64,000 bases of DNA. It comes from Budorcas taxicolor (taxonomy: Eukaryota > Chordata > Mammalia > Artiodactyla > Bovidae). The notes beneath the pieces were generated by a model, which ran no database searches, was not told where the DNA came from, and worked only from the letters and a program-made list of their open reading frames with translations. Where the stretch lies: assembly GCF_023091745.1 (NCBI RefSeq), contig NC_068910.1:44875272-44939271 (forward strand), given 5' to 3'. Both the position numbers and the translations under genes were made by a program. Within the stretch, counting starts at the first letter, position 1. Each line of letters opens with the position of its first letter. Shown here piece by piece: positions 55,730 through 64,000 of the stretch.

Positions 55730-56749
55730 TGCTAGGTGTATATATAAAACCCACAAAACACTATTTCAAAAAGAGATGTGCGCCCCAATGTTCACAGCAG
55801 CATTATTTACAACTGCCGAGATATAGAAGCTGTAAGGAGAGTGCAGAGAAAGAGAGTGAGCCGGGCAGTCAGGCAAGAAAAGGGAACTGTATTAGAGGGA
55901 AAAGAGAGGGTGACTGGCCCTTAAGGAGAACCAGCATTCTCCCTTTCTGACAGAGTTCTTCTCATACCCCCCAGTGAAAAATCCTCTGAAGGGGTGGTCA
56001 CATAGCCAGAGGTCTGGAATCTGGTGGTCTCGCAGCTTTGAGCAGATAGGCAAGATAGGTGAGATAGGTGAGATAACAGGATGAGATAACACGTGAGATA
56101 ACAAGACAGGTGAGAAATCAGGATGCCATTTGGGCAATTTGGTCAGTCTCAAGGATCACTGTGATTTACTCTTTGTTTGCGAGGTCGACATAACGAGCCA
56201 TCTTATTAATGAGACCCCATGTGGGCCCTATCAGAAGCAACCCAAGTGCCCATCAACAGATGAATGGATAAAAAGAGATGTGATACGCACACACAATGCC
56301 GTACTACTCAACCGGATAAAAAGAATGAAATCTTTCCATCTGCAGCAACATGGATGGAACCAGAGGGTGTTAAGCTAAGTGAGATAAGTCAGACAGAGGA
56401 AGACAAATACTGTCTGATATCACTTATATGTGGAATCTAAAAAATATGACCAACTGAGGAATGTAACAGAAAAGCAGCTGACTCAGAGCTGACTCAGACT
56501 AGGGCTGAAGAGAGGGAAGGAGGGAGGGGCAGTAAAGGATGAAGAGCTGCAAACAACTAGGTAGAAAGTAAGGTTCAGGGATATACTGCACAACACAGGG
56601 ACCCTAGCAAATGTTTTATAAAAACGATAAATGGAGTATAAGCTTAACTGACTGTGAATCACTATATTGTATACCTGAACTTTCATAAAATTGTACATCA
56701 ACTATATTTCAACAAAAAATAATAAAAATTTTAAAAATTAAAAAAGAAA
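55730..56749 (+). mobile_element. L1 3' end with 15-bp TSD, split by a solo LTR
   Basis: aatgttcacagcagcattat | LTR | aacccaagtgcccatcaaca, ggataaaaagaatgaaatc, cttatatgtggaatctaaa, tgcacaacacagggacccta, tgtacatcaactatatttca and A-rich tail. The exact TSD gatcacagtcttcag at 55715-55729 and 56750-56764 bounds the whole insertion. Confidence 0.95.
55831..56233. mobile_element. Solo ERV-type LTR with 5-bp TSD
   Basis: 403 bases starting tgtaaggagagtg and ending ggccctatca (TG...CA). Exact 5-bp repeats gaagc at 55826-55830 and 56234-56238 restore a continuous L1 (atagaagcaacccaag). 56045-56115 holds irregular repeats of gtgagata(aca). No gag, pol or env sequence is present. Transcriptional orientation is not clear. 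Confidence 0.85.
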
Positions 56750-56764
56750 GATCACAGTCTTCAG

Positions 56765-59279
56765 GAGTTCTTCCGTGACACCCTTTCAAAGCTGTCATCC
56801 ATGTCACCCCAGAGCCTCCACACACACCCAGAGCTGCAGGGCCTGCCTTCTGGCCATGGGACACCGAGGATGGCCCTGAATAGACTGAAAGGGAGTTGGA
56901 GAAAGAAAGAAGCTTTTTCTCACAGTCCTTCACTCTCCTGTACCTACTCTGTCTTCCTGGCCCCCTTCCCAATCCTGCAGAGGGAGCAGCTCCTGGATGG
57001 TGGCCTTGAGCTGGAAATGAGGGTGAGTGTAACGGACTGACTCTCCGGCTGAGTCCCAATCCAGCGCTCTGAACGTGGAGTGCTGAGGGATCTGAATGTG
57101 GAGGCTGAGCAGGGCATGGGCTGACTGAGCTGCTAGCCCCCAGGTTTTGAGGGCAGCCACCTGCACGGGAACCCTCTGGAAGGGCGCTCTGGGGGCCAGG
57201 TGTGCCTGTGCTGTGGCAGCTCCCTGGGTCACTGCCCCTCCACCACCCGATTCCCTGCCGGCAGGAGCTGCGGGGGGCCATTCCCATGGGGGATGGTGCT
57301 CCAGAAGGTGGCTGTGCCTGAAGGATCTTCCCGTGTGCCTGTGGGCTGTGTCACCCTGGGAAACCATTCTGAGACCTGGTTTCTTCATCTCCAAAACAAG
57401 ATAAATCACTGGATCCACTCAGCCTTCCCTGAGTCACAGAAGAGGGGGAGTCATGTCTCAGTTTGTGTCTCCAAAGAAGATCAAATCCTCTGAGCCCATG
57501 CAGGAGGGAGATTTAAACCAATGCCCATAAATGATTGCAATCCTTGTGGTGTAAACGGATCACTTCAACACAGGGTGGGAAGGGCCATGATGGCCTCAGG
57601 CTGGGACGCTGGAGGCAGAGGAGGCACCCCTCCCTGGGGAGGTGGTCCAGGAGGCAGGCGGCCACCCACTTGCCATCCACCTCTGCAAGTGCGAGCTGAG
57701 TGCTCGTGAACTCAGTGGCCCTGGACAGCCAGATATATACATGGTGTGTGGAAAATGGGAGAGGTAGGGACCGTGGTCCCTGGAGATGACACACTCTCCA
57801 AGACCATGCAGGGACTTGGCGCAGAGTGCCAGAGCTTCTCGCTTTCAAGAGAAGCAGGAAGAATGGCCTCATATGTGAAATTTCCTAATTTTTAGAGGTT
57901 TGCAACTAGCTTCATTAAAACAGAGAAATCTATCCAGCCATCACTTTATGGACCCAACCAAACGCATCCTCTCTAAGTGCTTGTGCCTGCAGGAGAGTGA
58001 ACCCTCTGGGTGGGAACAGAACGTCTGTGAGTCTGTGCATGTGATGGAGAAAGTCAGCCTGTGGTTCAGACTGCACTGAAACCTTGCAGGGAGTTCTATG
58101 TGGAAACAAAAACGGATGAGATGCTCCCCTCCTCCCGCCCCCCGCAGCCCTGCAATTGCGCAGGATGACTTGCAGGTTTTGCTGGCAAAGCACTCTCCCT
58201 CCTGCCTGGGGCACAGAGCAGCTCCTCCAGCCACTGTCCGTCTGCCTGAGGCTGCTGGACCTGAAGGCAGGACTGTGAAGCAGGGGTGACATCTGCCGCT
58301 TGCTCATCCCGGCCCTCCGTGCCCCTATCTGCAAAGCCCAGTGTGGCCCAGCCGGTCCAGATCTCCCGGTTTGGATTCCTCTTCCCTTCCCTGCCAGATG
58401 GATCTCCTTTCAGGCTGTGCTTCCCCAGCCATTCCCACACCGAGATGCGGTCCTCCTCAGTCGATGGATACTGGCTAATTGACTGGGGTTTTGTTGCTTC
58501 TGCTCCAAAGGCATGTGGGAAAGTCCCCAGCTGTCTCTTTGGAGAGAAAAGATGACTCAAGTGTTATAGTTTCTAGTTCTCCTAGATCACGCTCTCATGA
58601 AACCAGAAGGGGCTTTCTAATGCACCCTTCACCCCTGCTTTCACCCAGGGGTCCCATGAAAACATAGACAAGTGGGTATTCACCAGATTCCCCCAGTCTC
58701 GGGAGAAGGACCCTCTCCCTGTTCCCCTCGTCTAAGGGGAGGGGCCAGATCATCCTCACGGCGGTCTCTGCTCTTGCACACCATGAAGATAGCTCCCCTC
58801 TTCTTTCACTTAACTGAACAGAAATGTTTTCCTCCCTCTGAAAAGCAGGATTTAAAAAGCCATTTCGCAGCTAGAAAACAGACTTGCAAGCAGAGGATCA
58901 GTCCGCTCTTAAGAAGGCTTTGTTGATTCTCCAAAATACTCTGAAGTGTTGATGTAAATAATGGCTGCTAAATTAAATGTTGCAAAAATAAACGATTCAA
59001 GGACACGTTCCTTCCTGGAGCCGTTCTGATTTTGCAAACTTTAGACTTCACCCTGAAGTTTACCCTGCAAGTTTTTAACAAATTCTCCTTAAGACACTTC
59101 AACAGAACTCTCATCCCCCACATAAAGAGTTTTAATCCAGAAGAGTGCATGATTTACAGCGTCTAACTTCCTTCTCATGTAACCACTTGTGGTAATGAAG
59201 TTAGTAAGATAAAAGCATTGCTGTTTTCCATTAAATTACATCGCTCTCCAAAGAAATCAAAATCAAAACTTTAAATAAA
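56765..59279. other. No gene seen; repeat-poor
   Basis: Unique-looking sequence of 2.5 kb. 57330-57420 may hold a MIR scrap (cattctgagacctggtttct). 58780-59275 is AT-rich and conserved-element-like. The 192-codon minus frame at 56709-57287 reads into the L1 tail and is treated as chance. Confidence 0.4.
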
Positions 59280-59895
59280 AAAATCCATTCCAAGACAAAC
59301 AAAACTATGCCATCTGTAGAGACGTGGATGGACCCGGAGCCTGTCATACAGAGTGAAGTAAGTTAGAAAGAGAAAAACAAATATCGTATATTAATGCATA
59401 TATGTGGGATCTAGAAAAAGGGTATAGATGAACCTATTCGCAAAGCAGAAACAGACACACACACAGAGAACAAACGTATGGACACCAAGGGTAGAAGCGG
59501 GAGGTGGGGGATGGAATGAATTGGGATTGACATACAGCAATCCTACGGACGGTAGCCTGCTAGGCTCCTCTGTCCATGGAATTCTCCAGGCAGGAATACT
59601 GGAATGGGTAGCCATTCCCTTTCATTCCCTTCTTCAGGAGATCTTGGGCTTGAACCTGGGTCTCTTGCATTGCAGGCAGATTCTTTACCGTCTGAGGCCC
59701 CAGGGAAGCCTATATACATTACTATGTATAAAATAAAGAACTAATGAGAACGTACTATACAGCACAGGGAACTCTAGTCAATGCTCTGTGGTGATGGAGA
59801 GGGGATATGTGTATTCATACAGCTGATTCACTTTGCTGCGTAGCAGAAACTAATGCAACATTGTAAAGCAACTAGACTCCAATAATCTTTTTTTT
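59280..59895 (+). repeat. L1 3' end split by Bov-tA
   Basis: atgccatctgtagagacgtg, gtagatgaacctattcgc (approximate), then after the SINE ataaagaactaatgagaacg, ctatacagcacagggaactc, cattgtaaagcaactagact and a T-run. Confidence 0.88.
59550..59712 (-). repeat. Bov-tA SINE, 3'-truncated
   Basis: cggtagcctgctaggctcct to ttctttaccgtctgaggccc. It lacks the SINE 3' end (left side) and sits inside the L1. Confidence 0.92.
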
Positions 59896-60092
59896 TTTTT
59901 AAAGAGAAACGTAGGCTGGAATGCCGCCCCCACCGCTCGGTACCTGAGCAGACTTGGGGATGTGACCTAACTTCCCTAAACTCCAGTTTTCTTTGGGCGA
60001 AATGAGGTTAAAATTGTAGCCCTTATGACTATTCAACGGGAGTGTACACTTACAATATGCACAGCTGTCTGTATGATATGCTTTAATAAGAC

Positions 60093-60097
<5 letters not shown>

Positions 60098-60134
<37 letters not shown>
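60098..60134. repeat. (TG)n microsatellite
   Basis: About 18 uninterrupted TG units. Likely polymorphic. Confidence 0.96.
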
Positions 60135-60135
<1 letters not shown>

Positions 60136-60299
60136 TGGTCCTTGTTCCCGCCTTTCTCCCAGGAGTGGGAGGAGACTCAAAAAGGGTGATGTCCATGGCA
60201 ATGACCAGGGGCTGCCAGACCACCCTGGAGGACACCCGTCATCACAGAGCAGGCGGCCTTGTGCATGGGACAGGAGGCAGAGGCTGGAGGAAGACAAGG

Positions 60300-60420
60300 G
60301 CCTCCGGCACCAGCTCTGCTGCTTAGACAACCATGTATTAATAACTTTCCCGCCCCGAGTTTATCTGCCTGTAAAATGGACACAACAGTCTTTGTTTCGC
60401 AGGTTAAATGCCAACGGGGG
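60300..60420 (+). repeat. MIR fragment
   Basis: caccagctctgctgcttaga, then gtttatctgcctgtaaaatg matches MIR 5'/core landmarks with strong divergence. Confidence 0.55.
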
Positions 60421-62824
60421 TATTAACTCTGCAAATACCACTGCCCACACCTCTCTTCTCCTCTCCCCACCCTCTCTGACGTCCTGTCCACAGAAGTAGA
60501 TCCCCCCCCCGCCGCCGTGATTTCCTTCCTTGCCTCTCAGTGGCCACCGCAGTCTGCCCAGCCCCCACCCCCGCCTGCTCATCCTGCATGAGGCCGTCTT
60601 GAGGGCCAGATGCCGGAGGAGGTCAGGGATTGACCTAGCAGAGCCTGTCCTGCGTCCCGATTCCCGGCCTTCTCAGGCTCTCATCTCCCCTTCCCTCTTC
60701 ACCAGTCACTCTCCCACCCTTTTCCTGAAGGGGCTTCTTCACCTCTCCCCAGGCTCAGTATCCTTGTGTGAAAAATACACGCAAAAGACCCAGCAGGCTG
60801 AAGGTAACAGATTCTGATTCAAAGAACAGATGCAGGCCGCCAGGCAGAGGTGAAAGCCTTCACTGTTGGGAGCACTTTTTCTGACGCCCAGCAATGAGGC
60901 GATGCGCCGGGGTCACAGAAACAGAAAGTGGCAGCCAGCTGGGACTCGAGCGGGACTGCGGCAGCCTGACGCCCAGGCCTTACCCCACTCACAGAGCAGC
61001 TGAAGGTGGCCTGCGTGGCAGGGGCTGGACTTCTACATCCCCATCTTCCCCCCAACGTTGATCCTAAGATAATCAGAGGGCTTGCATATGACCCAGCTGA
61101 CAAGCTCTGCATGGGCAAGTGTGCCCAGAGGCCACCAGGCCTGCCTCCTTCCCACACTTGGTGCAGACAGGACAGGAAGGGTGGAGCTGACACCCGACTA
61201 TCAGGACCTGCTTCCTGGGTCCTGGTATATAGGTCACCGTCACATCCCTGGTGTGGTGAGTCACCGCTCCCCTCTGTCACAGCCTGATAAAGAACTCAAG
61301 CCATTAAGACATGGAACAAATGACTAAATGGGAGGTGTAAGAGGAACCCAGGATTAAATTAGTTCATTATTCATGCATCAGAAATGACTCTCCCTCTCAC
61401 CAGTTCTTGTCTCTTATCTCTGTCTGTCAGACTTGAAACTACAACAGCTTCTGCCGGGCAGGAGGGCTGGGGCTTGGAGGGCCCCTTCCTCCTGAGTAGG
61501 GACCCCACCCAGGGGTAGCAGCCACCTTCAGGCTGGGGCCCGAGAGCTGAGCTGGCCCAGGCCTCTGTTGTGGGCTGTCTGTCGGCTGCTCTCTGGACTG
61601 TGATCTTGGAACCGAGGAGCAGGGCTTGTGGGGCGGACACTGCGGGACATGCTGGGTCACAGAGGTGGTTCTGACGCCCGAAGTGGTGGGGTGTACTGAG
61701 CCCCACGGGCTGTGTCTCCTCTGTGGGGTGAGAGGCATGTCACCTCTTCAGAGCATATTACATCTTCAGGGTGTGTGTCAGCCCTGGTCTCAGACAGCCC
61801 TCAGTGGGCTATCTCATCTCTGATGGGGCTGTCTCATGACTGAGAGTCCCTTAAGGCCTTTCTGTCCCCGCTGGAGACAGGACCCACCTGGGTCTCTCCC
61901 AGGGCCTGTCCTATGTGGAATGAACTGGGAAGGAGAGAAAGCAGTTAACCCAGTGCCAAGAATGCCAGGGCATCTGTTCCCCAGCCTGGGGGGCAGAGGC
62001 AGGGTAGATCCCAGCTCAGCTCTCAGCCACGGCCCCTCCCTGCAGCCTACCAGACATAGGAAGAAGGAGCCAAGGTACCATCTCAGAGGGTTGGGAGGTG
62101 GGAAGCTGAAACTGGGAGGGAGTCAGATCTGGCTGGGAGGCAGGGAACCCTACCCAGAGGACTATGCACATGGACACGAGAGAGGTGCCGCCCCCTGCTG
62201 GTAACAACTGGGAAAGGCACGGCAATACACAGGGCGTAGGACAGGGTGTCAGGCAGGAAAACTGCATCGGTTCTGGGCAGACATTTGCTTGTGGCTTCCA
62301 GTATCACCCCACCTGGAACACCATTCTGATAAAGCCTGGCTCCTACGCTCTGGGTCAGGTGTTCTCGAATAAGCAGCGATATCTGGAACTATTTGTGAGC
62401 ATGTTTTCCCCCTCACCAGAGCTCACTGGAATCATTCAGTTAGAACTACTCCCCAAGTCATCCTCACATCTTTTCTGCCATTAAACGGCCGGCTGTGTTT
62501 TAATGGTGAGCGAGGGCTGGATGGGAGGAGCAGAAAGGTGAAAGGGGGATCAGACACTCATCAGGGCGCTGAGTCCTCCAGCAAGAAGCGAACTCAGGTT
62601 CTCGCCTAATGGCAGCGAATGCCGTTTGCTGCAGGCTGGCCAGGTGCCAGCAGCTCCTGAGCTTCCTAGACCCATAGTGACCCCATGCTCATTTCAGGGA
62701 TGGACATACTGGGGACCAGTCAGTGAGTTGTTCAAGCAAGGGGCTGAGCCAGGGATTCTGACCCATGCTCCCAAGCCCCTGCTGCTTTCACATCACTAAG
62801 CACCTTCTGAATCTGGGCCCCTTA
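60421..62824. other. No gene seen; GC-rich, repeat-poor
   Basis: 2.4 kb with no interspersed repeat recognised and no protein family in any frame. A short C/G-rich run lies near 60502-60517. Long frames on both strands reflect GC content. Confidence 0.4.
62187..62201 (-). promoter_or_regulatory. Strong CTCF-like motif (minus strand)
   Basis: The minus strand reads CCAGCAGGGGGCGGC, matching CCASYAGRGGGCRSY at every position. It lies in non-repeat DNA. Occupancy unknown. Confidence 0.55.
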
Positions 62825-62833
62825 GGGAGACCA

Positions 62834-63048
62834 TGGGATTTTCCAGGCAAGAGTACTGGAGTGGGGTGCCATTGCCACTGAGCGACTTCACTTTCACTTT
62901 TCACTTTCACGCACTGGAGAAGGAAATGGCAACCCACTCCAGTGTTCTTGCCTGGAGAATCCCAGGGACGGGGGAGCCTGGTGGGCTGCCGTCTATGGGG
63001 TCGCACAGAGTCGGACACGACTGAAGCGACTTAGCAGCAGCAGCAGCA
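62834..63048 (+). repeat. Bov-A2 SINE with inverted 5' end, 9-bp TSD
   Basis: 62877-63048 is forward Bov-A2 (tgagcgacttcactttcac ... acacgactgaagcgacttag, (agc)n). 62834-62876 is the reverse complement of the Bov-A2 5' end (tgggattttccaggcaagag, ggggtgccattgcc). The exact TSD gggagacca at 62825-62833 and 63049-63057 encloses both parts, so they arrived together. Confidence 0.93.
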
Positions 63049-63057
63049 GGGAGACCA

Positions 63058-64000
63058 ATGTGGCCTTGTTCCTCTGCATGCAAAGCAGGTGTCAGCAGCA
63101 CCCCTTCGGTCTTGCCACACTGTCCTGGCTGTGCTGATATTTTAATTGGGAGGAAGGTCAGATTTTTCCACTTTGCCACTATCCCAATTCATCTTGTTCA
63201 CTTGGATGTGATCACTTCCCATACCGCATCCCTCTTGCTTAACTGTTCTCTGGGTGAAATTCCCGTCTTAGCCAAAAGGGCACTGTTCCTACTGAAGCCA
63301 GAAGTCAGAACCTCCTCCTTGCAGTATGCCCCAGATCCTCTGCAGCCAGTTCTCAGGATCCGCCTGCTGCTGACACCCACAGACAGGGCCCAAGCCTGTC
63401 ACTGAAGCTCACCGGGACCCTGCAAGCCATTGACTTGACACTGATTTTTTACAGCTTTGCAAAGAGTTGCCTTAGTTCCCTTTCTCTGAATGCATTAGAA
63501 AGTTAAAGAGAGAAAAAGAAATCTTTTAAAAATTCCCCAGCTATCTTAATTAACATGCAGAATGCTTTTCTGGCAGCACACAGACTGTGATAAAATGGGA
63601 AGCTGCTTCACACAACATATATTTAATCTGTGGCATTCGCTTCCACATGAAATTCAATCAGACATTTTAAGGGAGTTAACAAGGGCTCTCATCGAACTGT
63701 GAATAAATGCAGGTGTGATAAATACACTCCAGCTCCTGAGACGTTTCATTAAATGATGAAAGTGTACGGAAGGGTGGGGCTGAAGGACAAACCTTAATTC
63801 TAATTCTGTACATTGTCAAAGAGGGTAAGAGAATTTATTGGACAATGCTGGTGCAATCTAATGACCCATTGCCTCTGAAAAATCAATTACGCTTGCTCAT
63901 TTGTTCTGTTTTTCTGAGAACTCTACTTCAGGTCTGCTGAGTGTCAGCCACAGTGGAGGCAGTGACTGGCGAGTGATGCAGTTCCGGCCTCTGCCTGCTT
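63058..64000. other. No gene seen; AT-rich conserved-element-like block
   Basis: 63480-63960 is unique, AT-rich and dense in words typical of developmental enhancers: ttaattaacatg, SOX-like attgtc and acaatg, caatctaatgac, atcaattacgc. Conservation is inferred from appearance, not measured. Confidence 0.4.

Noticed and set aside
56709..57287. 192-codon minus-strand frame
   Set aside because: Its C-terminal end is translated L1 tail. The rest is G, P and S-rich without family features.

Overview
This window looks like nuclear DNA from a bovid ruminant (cattle, sheep, goat or a close relative). It carries the lineage's signature repeats in many copies on both strands: Bov-tA and Bov-A2 SINEs, CHR/ART2-type tRNA-derived SINEs, BovB (RTE) LINE pieces and young ruminant L1 3' ends. 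Older mammal-wide repeats (MIR, L2, MLT1-like LTRs, L1M/HAL1 and hAT DNA transposons) lie underneath. I found no convincing protein-coding gene, rRNA, tRNA gene or CRISPR array. The window reads as intergenic or intronic sequence. One short exon-like open frame (30962-31065, minus strand) is recorded as a weak candidate only.

Layout. 1-8 kb: scattered Bov-tA, CHR, MIR and L1 ends in mostly unassigned DNA, with a strong CTCF-like motif at 5206. 8-14 kb: an AT-rich non-repeat block, then an old L1/HAL1 split by two Bov-tA copies, and older LTR/MIR/L2 remnants. 14-21.3 kb: CHR copies, an L1 end, an MLT1-like LTR, then an old minus-strand L1 that received a 2.1-kb BovB and a solo LTR. 22.7-24.2 kb: a hAT transposon holding a Bov-A2, followed by a BovB 3' half. 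25-27 kb: stacked L1 3' ends, one with a fold-back duplication. 32-39 kb: an L1-dense block with a twin-primed L1, an 88-bp inverted L1 insertion, L1s split by Bov-A2/Bov-tA, and an L1 with an apparent 3' transduction. 41.5-46.5 kb: a long minus-strand L1 and another L1M containing SINEs, a SINE nested in a SINE, and a BovB end. 47-50.8 kb: MLT1, SINEs, an L1 inserted in a MIR, and a Charlie-type hAT. 50.8-62.8 kb: GC-richer and repeat-poor, apart from one L1 with a clean solo LTR inside it and a second L1 carrying a Bov-tA piece. 62.8-64 kb: a Bov-A2 with an inverted 5' end, then a non-repeat AT-rich block that looks like a conserved non-coding element.

Nothing here forms an operon or pathway. 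The interest is in retrotransposition biology (target-site duplications, twin priming, 3' transduction, nested insertions that give relative ages) and in candidate regulatory DNA (CTCF-like motifs, conserved-element-like blocks). I did not find a new biological system. Repeat names come from recognising consensus sequence by eye, so subfamily labels are approximate. Boundaries with a target-site duplication (TSD) are accurate to a few bases; others are good to about 10-30 bases.
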